Source: Winogradskyella jejuensis (lineage in GTDB: Bacteria; Bacteroidota; Bacteroidia; Flavobacteriales; Flavobacteriaceae). From it: DNA of 64,000 nt. The DNA is taken from contig NZ_FQWS01000001.1 of assembly GCF_900129745.1 (NCBI RefSeq), positions 930,001 through 994,000 of the forward strand, given 5' to 3'. A program made the position numbers and the translations under genes. Position 1 is the first letter of the stretch; the number at the start of each line of letters is the position of its first letter. Below the pieces are notes generated by a model. It was not told the origin of the DNA, did not search any database, and saw only the letters and a list, made by a program, of their open reading frames with translations. Shown here piece after piece: positions 44,882 to 53,782 of this stretch.

Positions 44882-46276
44882 ATGAAGAAAAAAATAAACG
44901 TACTAATTATAGCTGCAATTCTTGGATTAATTGCCCTATCTGTTATTCAAGGATATTTAATCAATAACACCTACAAGCTTAAAAAAGATGCATTTATAAG
45001 TGAAACAAGAAAATCTGTATCCAAAATAGATGATTTTTCTCCAGCCTTGGATTCACTAACTGACTTCTGGCGAGAAAACTTTTTAGAAAAACTAGCAGAT
45101 TACAAAATAGGTGTTGCAAAAAAGAACGATGTTGTTGACGGATTGGAGTTTGTCATCGATTCAATTAATGATACTTACCGAAAAGAATATCAAAAAGAAT
45201 TAGTGAAAAAAAACATTCCATATGGAATTAAATTTCACAAAAAGGTAAAAGCTGTTATCGTTTTAGATTCCGTGCAAAACGACACGCTTTTTGATACTTT
45301 AAAAGCACCTAAACAAATTATAATTGGCGATCTTATTGAAGAAGAGAATGCTATTAGAATAAGTACTACATCTTGGGAAACAGAGCATACATCTAACCGA
45401 GTAATAAATGACGTCAATCAAGAAGTTTCATTCTACTTACTTTTCTTAACTGAAGATGAAATTGATATAGCTGGTTGGAAAAACATTGTCTTCAAACAGA
45501 TGTTAGGATTGCTATTACTTTCTCTACTCATCTTTGCATTTGTTATTGGGCTACTCTACTACTCTATCAAAAGTCTTATTACCCAAAAGAAAATTGCAGA
45601 CATAAAAACAGATTTCGTTAACAATATCACACACGAACTAAAAACACCTCTAGCTACATTAACATTAGCAACAAAAATGCTGAAAAACGATAACGTAAAA
45701 CAGCAACACCAATTGATGGATAATACCGTGAGTACTATCGAACGTCAAAACAAACGTCTTCAAAAACTCATAGATCAAGTCCTTAATAATAGCTTAGGAT
45801 ACAGCGAGATTTCTCTACAAAAAGAAACTATTGATATTGAAAGTTATGTCAACACCGTTTTAGATGATTTTCTGCTCTCTGTAACCAATAAAAATGTTAC
45901 TGTAAACCGCACATTCAATATAGAAAAGCAAAACATTACTCTCGATAAATTTTACACTACGACAGCATTATTAAATATTCTTGAAAATGCCGTAAAATAC
46001 AACACTGAGCCTGTTGTAATATCTTGTAGTATTGAAAGTAAAAATGAACTGAAAATTAAAATTTCTGATAACGGCATTGGCATTTCAGAAAAGAATCAGA
46101 AACTTATATTCGAAAAATTCTTTAGAGCAGGAAACAAGGAAGTACATGACGTAAAGGGACTTGGATTAGGTTTGTATTACACCAATCAGATTGTGAAAGC
46201 ACATGGTGGAAGCATAAAACTAGACAGTAAACCTGAAAAAGGAAGCTCCTTTACTTTAACTATTCCATTTAATTAG
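44882..46276 (+). CDS. Sensor histidine kinase
   Basis: The 464-residue kinase has membrane segments at about 7-28 and 206-230, an extracytoplasmic domain between them, the phosphoacceptor box VNNITHELKTPLATLTLATKML (His near residue 252) and ATPase motifs NILENAVKYN, SDNGIGIS and GLGLGLYYTNQIVKAHGG. It phosphorylates the response regulator encoded 11 bases downstream. The stimulus is unknown. Confidence 0.92.
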   Translation: MKKKINVLIIAAILGLIALSVIQGYLINNTYKLKKDAFISETRKSVSKIDDFSPALDSLTDFWRENFLEKLADYKIGVAKKNDVVDGLEFVIDSINDTYRKEYQKELVKKNIPYGIKFHKKVKAVIVLDSVQNDTLFDTLKAPKQIIIGDLIEEENAIRISTTSWETEHTSNRVINDVNQEVSFYLLFLTEDEIDIAGWKNIVFKQMLGLLLLSLLIFAFVIGLLYYSIKSLITQKKIADIKTDFVNNITHELKTPLATLTLATKMLKNDNVKQQHQLMDNTVSTIERQNKRLQKLIDQVLNNSLGYSEISLQKETIDIESYVNTVLDDFLLSVTNKNVTVNRTFNIEKQNITLDKFYTTTALLNILENAVKYNTEPVVISCSIESKNELKIKISDNGIGISEKNQKLIFEKFFRAGNKEVHDVKGLGLGLYYTNQIVKAHGGSIKLDSKPEKGSSFTLTIPFN

Positions 46277-46286
46277 CACTTCAAAA

Positions 46287-46973
46287 ATGAAACAGATTTT
46301 ATTAGCAGAAGATGATATAGATTTTGGGAATATCTTGAAGCAATATCTCGAAATTTCGGGTTATCAAGTGACTTGGGAAAAGCATGGTCAAGCTGCATTA
46401 GAGCGTTTTAAAAAAGACAACTTTAATATTTGTGTTTTTGATGTCATGATGCCTAAGTTAGATGGCTTTTCTTTAGCAGAAAAAGTAATAGATATAAAAC
46501 CTGAAACCCCTTTTATTTTCTTAACTGCTAGAAAATTGAAGGAAGATAAAATAAGAGGCCTCAAACTTGGCGCAGATGACTATATCGTGAAACCTTTTGA
46601 AGCAGATGAGTTGGTTTTACGTCTTCAAAATATTTTGAAACGTACCGAAAAAGCTTCGGCTGAGCTCCCAAAAACGGATATTCTTAAAATTGGGAATTAC
46701 AACTTTAATACCAATCGGCTTGAGCTCACTTGTGAAGATTACAAACAACAGCTTACTCAAAAAGAAGCTGAATTAATTCACTTTTTGTTTCAACACAAAA
46801 ATCAATTACTCAAACGCGAAGACATCTTAAAATCTGTATGGAAAAACGATGACTTCTTCTCTGGTCGTAGTATGGATGTTTTTATTAGTAGATTACGAAA
46901 ATACTTCAAACAAGACCCTTCAATTTCTATAGAAAGCATAAGAAATGTTGGCCTGGAGTTTAAGGTAAGTTAA
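46287..46973 (+). CDS. OmpR family response regulator
   Basis: The 228-residue protein has a receiver domain (acidic pocket in LAEDDIDF, phospho-Asp in VFDVMMPKLDG, Lys in YIVKPFEADEL) and a C-terminal winged helix (LTQKEAELIHFLF, SGRSMDVFISRLRKYF). OmpR-type proteins bind direct repeats 11 bp apart, which occur on both sides of this operon and are its likely targets. Confidence 0.94.
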   Translation: MKQILLAEDDIDFGNILKQYLEISGYQVTWEKHGQAALERFKKDNFNICVFDVMMPKLDGFSLAEKVIDIKPETPFIFLTARKLKEDKIRGLKLGADDYIVKPFEADELVLRLQNILKRTEKASAELPKTDILKIGNYNFNTNRLELTCEDYKQQLTQKEAELIHFLFQHKNQLLKREDILKSVWKNDDFFSGRSMDVFISRLRKYFKQDPSISIESIRNVGLEFKVS

Positions 46974-46987
46974 TACACTATAACAAC

Positions 46988-47051
46988 TTGGTTAACGCTA
47001 GGTTAACGGTTGTGATTTTCTTTTTTTGAGCAAAACTGTAGTATACATTTG
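46988..47051 (+). promoter_or_regulatory. Twin of the two-component system promoter, before the downstream exported protein gene
   Basis: TTGGTTAACGC (46988-46998) and TAGGTTAACGG (46999-47009) repeat the same 11-bp units as at 44601-44622. The -7 box TACATTTG (47044-47051) again starts 37 bases after the last C of GGTTAAC. The following leaders also agree (TTTGTGTCATTATCAA against TTTGTATCATCATCAA). Confidence 0.8.
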
Positions 47052-47081
47052 TGTCATTATCAACATAAAAATCGAACAGTT

Positions 47082-47720
47082 ATGAATTTTTCAAAAACAA
47101 CACACCGACAAGAAAGTATCAGAATTACAGATACTAAAAAAGGGATTTACTTTACAACCATAGCTTTAATGTTTTCAATAATCTCAGTAAATGCTCAAAG
47201 TACTCCTCCTACACCTCCAACGCCTCCTAACCAATCTTCAGGAACATCTTATTCTATATCCATAGAAAATGATGATGATGAAACGCACAACAGCTCTGTT
47301 TCTATTTCTGAATCTGATGACAACTATAAATTTAGAGCAAGCTACCATAAGTCTAAAAATGAAGGCGTAAAGCAAATTTTACTAAACAAACTTGGTAAAG
47401 ACGGTCTTAAGGTAAACGGTAACACTTATTTGTGGTCTCAAAGTGAAAGCGGAGACGAGGTGTTTGAATGTAAATTAACCAACGGAAAAGTAAGAATCTA
47501 CCTAGACCTAGAGTTTGCTTCAGATAAATTTTTAACAAAGCTTAAAAACATGGGGCAAGATTTAAAATATTACATCTCAGGTTCTAGCAAGGAAGAAGAG
47601 CAAGCCAAAAAAGTAGAACGCGCTAAACGTGATATGGAACGTGCACAACGCGATTTAGAAAGAGCGCAAAGAGATTTAGAGCGTAGCAAAAAAACAGCTA
47701 AACACTCTGAGCACAAATAA
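47082..47720 (+). CDS. Exported coiled-coil protein, likely target of the two-component system
   Basis: The product from the ATG at 47082 is 212 residues. An in-frame ATG at 47049 overlaps the -7 box and cannot be the start. There is a long polar N-region (about 22 residues), a hydrophobic signal segment (cleavage near VNAQS), a Pro-rich TPPTPPTPPN linker, a beta-rich middle domain and a C-terminal charged helix with the repeat RDLERAQRDLER. It resembles no family I can name. Its promoter is a near copy of that of the two-component operon. Confidence 0.7.
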   Translation: MNFSKTTHRQESIRITDTKKGIYFTTIALMFSIISVNAQSTPPTPPTPPNQSSGTSYSISIENDDDETHNSSVSISESDDNYKFRASYHKSKNEGVKQILLNKLGKDGLKVNGNTYLWSQSESGDEVFECKLTNGKVRIYLDLEFASDKFLTKLKNMGQDLKYYISGSSKEEEQAKKVERAKRDMERAQRDLERAQRDLERSKKTAKHSEHK

Positions 47721-47740
47721 ATTAATAATCTTAGAACATA

Positions 47741-47775
47741 AAAAAGCCTATGACTTAATAAGTTGTGGGCTTTTA
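47741..47775 (+). terminator. Rho-independent terminator
   Basis: AAAAAGCCTATGACTT pairs imperfectly with AGTTGTGGGCTTTT, with a short loop, 20 bases after the stop at 47720. Confidence 0.65.
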
Positions 47776-47853
47776 AGCTATGAATACTGTGTTTTTAACT
47801 GAAAAAAATAAGAATTTGATTACAATAATTTTATTTTAGTAAAAAAAATCAGC

Positions 47854-50370
47854 TTGACAAAAAATACTTTTCTTTTCATATTTCTTTTGATTCTCTCTTT
47901 TCCGATTCATGCACAATTAGAAGCGCATCTTATTGACGGTGAAGGTTGGGCTAAAGGCGATTATGTTGAAATAGGCATTAATTCAAAAGGAGTTTTCGGG
48001 GCCAATACAAGTAATAGACCTCCTAATTTTCATCTTAACAGAGAATCTGACGGCAATAATCTCTTTGGGTTTATTGCAAATCCACTTAAAGATAATTGGG
48101 TGGATTATGATGGTGATTTTTTTACTCCTGGGACTCCTGAAGAGGGTTTTACTATAGAAGTAGATGGAGTTAATTATAGTAATAATAATTCGTTTGGCTT
48201 TTTTCAAATACCTGGACAGATTGTAAACGTAAATTCTATATCATCAGATTGTTTTGACGATACAGCTCAAATTATATGGGAAGGTAATGTTTCTGGTCTT
48301 AATATCAAGAGATACTACAGTGTCACTAAAGATGGGTTGTTCATTCAAATGAACACTGTTGTAAGAAATTTATCTCCAAACACCAAAGAAGACATTTATT
48401 TTTTACACAACGTTGACCCAGATAATAATATCACTTTGAGTGGATTTTATGATACGGATATGTCTCTAATTTCTCAAGCTTCTTCTCCAACAGATGATGT
48501 CTGCCTTGTAAAAGCATCTCAAGAACCATTAAATATCCCCGAAGATATGGATGGTTCTTTTGTAAATCTTTATGCAAAAAACCCTGACGCCAGAGTATCC
48601 TATGGTGGATTTGATAACAGAAATGCTAGCGCTATATGGAATGGTTTTGGCGTTACTAATGCAGAAGGCTCTACAACAGCCTTAATTGATGAGGCAATTT
48701 CTATTGCGTTTAATCTAGGCGATTTAGCTCCGAATGAAACTATAAGTTTTACTTACTATTATATATTAGAAGATGTAGATTCATCTTTCGTCCCTTTCAT
48801 TGTAAATGCTTTTCAGCAAAATCCCACAACTTGTTTAGGAAACGACGGCAAAATTATTTTCTCCGGATTGCAAGAAGGTCTTACTTATACATTAGATTAT
48901 GTAGATGATGGTGTTGCTGTTCCTAGTCAAGATTTAATTGCTGATGAAAACGGAAATATTGAGCTGATAGGCTTAGATTCTGGTGCGTATTCTAATATTA
49001 GAATTAGTTTTACGGGTTGCTCAACTAGCATTGATACAGTTTTTGAACTTACTGATCCTCTGGCACCTAACTTTACACTTTCAAAAGAAGATTTTACCAC
49101 TTGTGATGGTGACAACGGAAAGCTAATTATTTCAAATTTAACGCCTTCAACAGAATATACTATACAATTCACAGAAGATGCTGTAGTAATTCCTCCTGCA
49201 AATTTTACTGCAAACAATAGTGGTCAGGTTATTATTAGCGGCTTAGACCAAGGCACATATTCAGATTTTATTATAGAGCAATTTAATTGCACTACGTCTA
49301 GTAATGAGGTTATTGAAATCCAAGGACCTGTGAGTCCTGTTTCGTATCCAATCCCAGATCAATTTTATTGCGACGATGATTATGACTATTTAACATCTAG
49401 TATTGATTTTTCTGAATTAGAAACTTTTATTTTAGGAGTAGATAATGCCTCTGACTTTGATATTACATTTTATGAAACCGAGCAAGATATTACATCAGAC
49501 TCACCAATATCTACAATTACTTACCAAAGTCCAGGGAATCCCACTTATATACTATATGCGCAAAAAACAGATAGAGTATCTAATTGTAGTTCTTATATTC
49601 CTTTTAATGTAACAATAAATATTCCTGTTGATTTTGAACTCAATGATGGTCTTATTTGTCTCAACAGTGACGATACCGTAAATACTGATTATGAGTTGCC
49701 TATTTTATCTACTGGGCTTAGTGAAAGTTTACATACGTTTGAGTGGTATTTAAATAATGAGTTACTGCCTTCTGAATCTTCAAGTAGTTTAACGGCTGAT
49801 ACTTTTGGAGTGTATTCTGTAAAAGCTACAATTATAGATACAGGATGCGATATTACAAAGAGTGCTGAAATAACACCTTCTGGCCCACCTCGAGTATTAG
49901 AAGTTAACGTAATCTCAACCGTATTCTCGGAAAATCATAGTGTTGAAATAAATGCGTCTGGATATGGTAATTACATATTTGGTTTAGATGATGGTCCTTT
50001 ACAAGCGGAACCTCTTTTTACAAATGTTTCACCTGGTTATCATTTGGTTAAAATTATTGATACAAAAGGTTGTGGTATAGTAACTGAGGATATTGTTTTT
50101 GTAGATTATATGAAGTTTTTTACGCCTAATAATGACGGAAAAAATGACTATTGGCAAATTATTGGTATTTCAGAATTAATAGAGCCAAAAATATATATTC
50201 ATGATAGGTATGGTAAACTTCTTAAGCAATTAAGTCAAAGTTCAATCGGATGGGATGGCGCATACAATGGTAGTATCCTGCCTTCTTCAGATTATTGGTT
50301 TACGGTTGTTTTTAAAGATGAAAATCTTATTCAAAGACAATTTTCATCACATTTTACATTGAAACGTTAG
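47854..50370 (+). CDS. T9SS type B sorting domain-containing surface protein
   Basis: The 838-residue protein starts at a TTG (47854) and has a signal peptide (cleavage near PIHAQ). After an N-terminal beta domain (to about residue 325) come repeated SprB/PKD-like segments (QEGLTYTLDYVDDG and TPSTEYTIQFTEDA are related) and a C-terminal gliding-motility type sorting domain (FFTPNNDGKNDYW, IYIHDRYGKLL, GWDGAYNG). Such proteins are exported by the type IX system and stay on the surface, for example as adhesins. It is monocistronic. Confidence 0.9.
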   Translation: MTKNTFLFIFLLILSFPIHAQLEAHLIDGEGWAKGDYVEIGINSKGVFGANTSNRPPNFHLNRESDGNNLFGFIANPLKDNWVDYDGDFFTPGTPEEGFTIEVDGVNYSNNNSFGFFQIPGQIVNVNSISSDCFDDTAQIIWEGNVSGLNIKRYYSVTKDGLFIQMNTVVRNLSPNTKEDIYFLHNVDPDNNITLSGFYDTDMSLISQASSPTDDVCLVKASQEPLNIPEDMDGSFVNLYAKNPDARVSYGGFDNRNASAIWNGFGVTNAEGSTTALIDEAISIAFNLGDLAPNETISFTYYYILEDVDSSFVPFIVNAFQQNPTTCLGNDGKIIFSGLQEGLTYTLDYVDDGVAVPSQDLIADENGNIELIGLDSGAYSNIRISFTGCSTSIDTVFELTDPLAPNFTLSKEDFTTCDGDNGKLIISNLTPSTEYTIQFTEDAVVIPPANFTANNSGQVIISGLDQGTYSDFIIEQFNCTTSSNEVIEIQGPVSPVSYPIPDQFYCDDDYDYLTSSIDFSELETFILGVDNASDFDITFYETEQDITSDSPISTITYQSPGNPTYILYAQKTDRVSNCSSYIPFNVTINIPVDFELNDGLICLNSDDTVNTDYELPILSTGLSESLHTFEWYLNNELLPSESSSSLTADTFGVYSVKATIIDTGCDITKSAEITPSGPPRVLEVNVISTVFSENHSVEINASGYGNYIFGLDDGPLQAEPLFTNVSPGYHLVKIIDTKGCGIVTEDIVFVDYMKFFTPNNDGKNDYWQIIGISELIEPKIYIHDRYGKLLKQLSQSSIGWDGAYNGSILPSSDYWFTVVFKDENLIQRQFSSHFTLKR

Positions 50371-50453
50371 CTTTAGAATTTCATAAAATGTAATATTGAA
50401 ATTTTTACTGTTGATTTTCGTAAATTAGCACTAACTAATTCAATATACCATTA

Positions 50454-51572
50454 ATGGGTTTACTCGTTTTTTACGCTATTATTTCAATTTTCTTTTCGTT
50501 CTTATGTTCCATTTTAGAAGCTGTACTTTTAAGTATTACGCCTACATTTCTTAACCTTAAGAAAAATGAAGGCAAAGCCTATGCTAGCGACTTAGAAACT
50601 TTAAAAAAAGACGTAGACCGTCCGCTAATTGCTATTCTCACTCTAAATACAATTGCACATACTGTTGGAGCCATATTAGTTGGTGTACAAGCCAAAGTAG
50701 CTTATGCAGAGCTTTATGGTACTGAAACTCGCTCTATTTTTGGAATTGAATTTACCGAAGACATAATGGTCGGAGTTGTATCTACTATAATGACCATTTT
50801 AATTTTAGTCGCTTCAGAAATCATTCCAAAAACCATAGGTGCCACCTACTGGAAACAGTTAGCAAACTTTACTACTAAAGCATTAAACATCCTAATATTT
50901 CCACTAAAGTGGACAGGTGTTTTGTGGTTGTTACAACTTACAACGAAGCTTATTGGCGGCAAAGGACATGGTAGTGTTTTAAGTCGTGAAGGATTCGCTG
51001 CAATGGCAGATATTGCACACGAAGAAGGTGTTTTTGAAGAAAATGAAAGCAAGGTCATTAAAAATCTACTCAACTTTAAAGACGTTCAAGCTAAAGATGT
51101 GATGACACCTCGCACGGTTATGAAAACTGAAAATGAGGTTATGACTGTTGAAGATTTTTTTAAGGCAAATTCTAATATTCGGTTTTCTAGAATTCCGGTT
51201 TATACCGAAGACGCTGATAATATAACAGGCTTGGTTCTAAAGGACGATGTGTTTAAAGAAATGGCCTTTGGAAATGGCTCTAAACTATTATCCGAATTAA
51301 AACGAAATATCATTATCGTTAATCGTAGCTTACCAATTCCAAAACTTTTTGAACAACTTGTAGAAAGCCGTAATCACATGGCTTTAGTCGTTGATGAGTA
51401 TGGCTCTGTAAGTGGTCTAGTGACTATGGAAGATGTTATTGAAACACTTCTAGGTCTAGAAATTATGGACGAAAGTGATAATGTCTCTGACCTACAATTG
51501 TTAGCTCGTAAAAGTTGGGAAACGCGAGCCAAGCGCCTAGGTATTATAGAAGAAGATAATACAGAAAACTAA
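50454..51572 (+). CDS. CNNM/HlyC-CorC family transporter
   Basis: The 372-residue protein has a DUF21 membrane domain (about residues 1-190, with SILEAVLLSITPTFL and VASEIIPKTIGATYWK) followed by a CBS domain pair (about 205-345, with VKDVMTPRTVMKTE, RIPVYTED and LVVDEYGSVSGLVTMEDVIETLLG). These proteins move Mg2+, Co2+ or other cations. The C-terminal transport-associated domain is short or missing. Its stop overlaps the next start by one base. Confidence 0.9.
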   Translation: MGLLVFYAIISIFFSFLCSILEAVLLSITPTFLNLKKNEGKAYASDLETLKKDVDRPLIAILTLNTIAHTVGAILVGVQAKVAYAELYGTETRSIFGIEFTEDIMVGVVSTIMTILILVASEIIPKTIGATYWKQLANFTTKALNILIFPLKWTGVLWLLQLTTKLIGGKGHGSVLSREGFAAMADIAHEEGVFEENESKVIKNLLNFKDVQAKDVMTPRTVMKTENEVMTVEDFFKANSNIRFSRIPVYTEDADNITGLVLKDDVFKEMAFGNGSKLLSELKRNIIIVNRSLPIPKLFEQLVESRNHMALVVDEYGSVSGLVTMEDVIETLLGLEIMDESDNVSDLQLLARKSWETRAKRLGIIEEDNTEN

Positions 51573-52045
51573 TGCAAAGTTGCACGATTGAAACACCAAT
51601 TGGTCACGCAAAAATTACTGGTGACGCCAATGGTATTTCTTCTGTTTCAATTGGTGATACATCTCAAGAACTTTCAGAAATTATCCCAGAAGAATTACTA
51701 GATTGTGTAACGCAACTCAAAGCCTATTTTAGGGGCGAGCGTCAGTATTTTGACTTAAAACTCAATCCATCAGGTACCGATTTTCAGAAAAAAGTATGGC
51801 AGCACCTACAGCAAATTCCGTTTGGTAAAACCTGTTCGTATTTAGAACTATCAAAACAATTAGGCGACCCAAAGGCTATTAGAGCTGTGGCAAACGCCAA
51901 TGGTAAAAATCCACTTTGGATTATAGTTCCATGCCATCGTGTTATTGGAAGCGACGGAAGTTTAACTGGCTATGCTGGCGGTTTACATAGAAAACAATGG
52001 CTCATCAACCACGAAAGCTCCAATAAACAACAAACTTTATTTTAA
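51572..52045 (+). CDS. Methylated-DNA-[protein]-cysteine S-methyltransferase
   Basis: The 157-residue protein has the acceptor Cys in IIVPCHRVIGSDGSLTGYAGG and the helix-turn-helix region KKVWQHLQQIPFGKTCSYLELSKQLG. It repairs O6-methylguanine by transferring the methyl group to itself. It overlaps the CorC gene and is 34 bases before the serine hydrolase gene. Confidence 0.93.
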   Translation: MQSCTIETPIGHAKITGDANGISSVSIGDTSQELSEIIPEELLDCVTQLKAYFRGERQYFDLKLNPSGTDFQKKVWQHLQQIPFGKTCSYLELSKQLGDPKAIRAVANANGKNPLWIIVPCHRVIGSDGSLTGYAGGLHRKQWLINHESSNKQQTLF

Positions 52046-52079
52046 GGTTTAGTATATTTAGGACAACAAATACTATCAA

Positions 52080-53237
52080 ATGAAATTCCTAAAAAAACTC
52101 TTCAAATTTCTTATCATATTCTTCGGGTTACTTATTGCCGTTCTTTATGTCACTGATACCGATTACTTGCTCAAAGCCGTTCGTACCATTTACTTAAAAG
52201 GCCACACTACTGCGTATCTAGAAGACTATAAACATTTTGACAATCAAGACATTGATGCCAGTAACAATCCGCAACCATGGCCAAATCATATCGACTATAA
52301 TTCAGCTAAAGAAACCGACCGTTTAGCAAAAGCCAATAAAGATTGGGGAACCATTGCTTATGTGATTATTAAAAATGACAGCATTTGGTTTGAAAATTAT
52401 TACGATGGATTTAACGAAGACTCTAAATCTAACTCCTTTTCTATGGCGAAGAGTTATGTATCTGGTTTAATGGGAAAAGCCATTATGCAAGGTCATATTA
52501 AAAGTCTAAATCAGCCTGTTTGCGATTTTCTTCCTGCATTTTGCGATGGTAAAGCAGCGAAAATGACCGTTGGCGATTTAAGTAGTATGGCATCTGGTAC
52601 CAATTGGGATGAAGCGTATTACTCACCATTAAGCATTACAACACGTGCCTATTTTGATGACGATTTGGCTAAAGTGATGAACGGTCTTAAAATGGAAACA
52701 GACCCAGGACAAGCTTTTAAATATGCAAGTGGCGATACGCAAATGTTGGCTATGGTTATTGAAAAGGCAACTGATAAAAAACTATACGATTATTTTGAAG
52801 AAAGCTTCTGGAAACCACTCGGAAGCGAAAACGAAACCCTTTGGCAAGTCGATAGTGACGACCACGATTTAGTAAAAGCCTATTGCTGTATTGCCAGTAA
52901 TGCCAAAGATTTTGCGCGTTTTGGAAAACTTTACAAAGACCATGGAAAATGGAATGGCAAACAAATTTTAGACTCTGCTTTTGTAGCTAAATCTGTTGTG
53001 CCACGTTTTCCGGATAGCCCAGAATATGGTTACGGCTGGTGGCTAAAAAAACATCTCGGTAAAGACTTTTTTATGATGCGTGGTCACTTAGGACAATACG
53101 TTTTTGTACAACCCGAAGACAATGTGATTATTGTGCGTCTTGGCCATCAAAAATCGCCAGATAACCTCAACGCTAAAACTTTTACAGATGATATTAGTTT
53201 GTATATTGAGGAAGGTTATAAAATGCTTGGGGAATAA
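52080..53237 (+). CDS. Serine hydrolase (class C beta-lactamase/penicillin-binding family)
   Basis: The 385-residue protein has an N-terminal membrane segment or signal anchor (about 6-27) and the beta-lactamase-like fold: nucleophile Ser-x-x-Lys in FSMAKSYVSGLMGKA, a YAS triad in FKYASGDTQML, and a C-terminal RGHLGQYVFVQPED region in place of KTG. It should be an exported peptidase or esterase. Its stop overlaps the next start by one base. Confidence 0.88.
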   Translation: MKFLKKLFKFLIIFFGLLIAVLYVTDTDYLLKAVRTIYLKGHTTAYLEDYKHFDNQDIDASNNPQPWPNHIDYNSAKETDRLAKANKDWGTIAYVIIKNDSIWFENYYDGFNEDSKSNSFSMAKSYVSGLMGKAIMQGHIKSLNQPVCDFLPAFCDGKAAKMTVGDLSSMASGTNWDEAYYSPLSITTRAYFDDDLAKVMNGLKMETDPGQAFKYASGDTQMLAMVIEKATDKKLYDYFEESFWKPLGSENETLWQVDSDDHDLVKAYCCIASNAKDFARFGKLYKDHGKWNGKQILDSAFVAKSVVPRFPDSPEYGYGWWLKKHLGKDFFMMRGHLGQYVFVQPEDNVIIVRLGHQKSPDNLNAKTFTDDISLYIEEGYKMLGE

Positions 53238-53773
53238 TGACAAAAAGAGATTTATTTAGAGTTTTAATAAAAGTTTTCGCTCTTTACTCAATTATACTTA
53301 CTGTTTTTAGTTGGATACCTTCAAACATGATGTATTCTTTCTATGGTAATGAAACAGCTATTATTCTTGCAGCAAGCTTGATATTTACTTTTCTACTAAT
53401 CCTAATCTATGTTTTTTTAATCAAGAAAACTGACGCTATAATTGATTTTCTAAAAATTGACAGGGGTTTTGATGATAATGAATTAAAATTATTGGACTTC
53501 AATTCTAAAAAAGTTTTAATGCTTGGTATTATTCTAATTGGTGGGTATTTAATTATTAGTGAACTATCAAATTTTATACAGTACGCTTTTTTAGCATTTA
53601 AAAATGAAATTAGTAGAGGACAATTATATGTTTTTCCAAATGGTTCTGCTAATGATGAAAATTACATATTCGAATTGGTATTCTCTGGTATAAATCTCCT
53701 TATTGGCTATTTATTATTAACCAACTATACTAAAGTTTCAAAGTGGATACTAAAAAAAGGTAATAAAAATTAA
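53237..53773 (+). CDS. Hypothetical membrane protein
   Basis: The 178-residue protein has four predicted membrane segments (about 10-27, 38-61, 88-109 and 145-165). No motif is recognised. It is translated with the serine hydrolase (one-base overlap) and followed nine bases later by the penicillin acylase gene, so it may assist one of these exported enzymes; this is context only. Confidence 0.7.
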   Translation: MTKRDLFRVLIKVFALYSIILTVFSWIPSNMMYSFYGNETAIILAASLIFTFLLILIYVFLIKKTDAIIDFLKIDRGFDDNELKLLDFNSKKVLMLGIILIGGYLIISELSNFIQYAFLAFKNEISRGQLYVFPNGSANDENYIFELVFSGINLLIGYLLLTNYTKVSKWILKKGNKN

Positions 53774-53782
53774 TCTTATAAA

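Noticed and set aside
46980..46987. Terminator after the response regulator
   Set aside because: There is no hairpin between the stop at 46973 and the direct repeats, so I do not claim one.
47049..47081. Upstream ATG at 47049 for the exported protein
   Set aside because: It overlaps the -7 box TACATTTG (47044-47051), so it lies before the expected transcription start.
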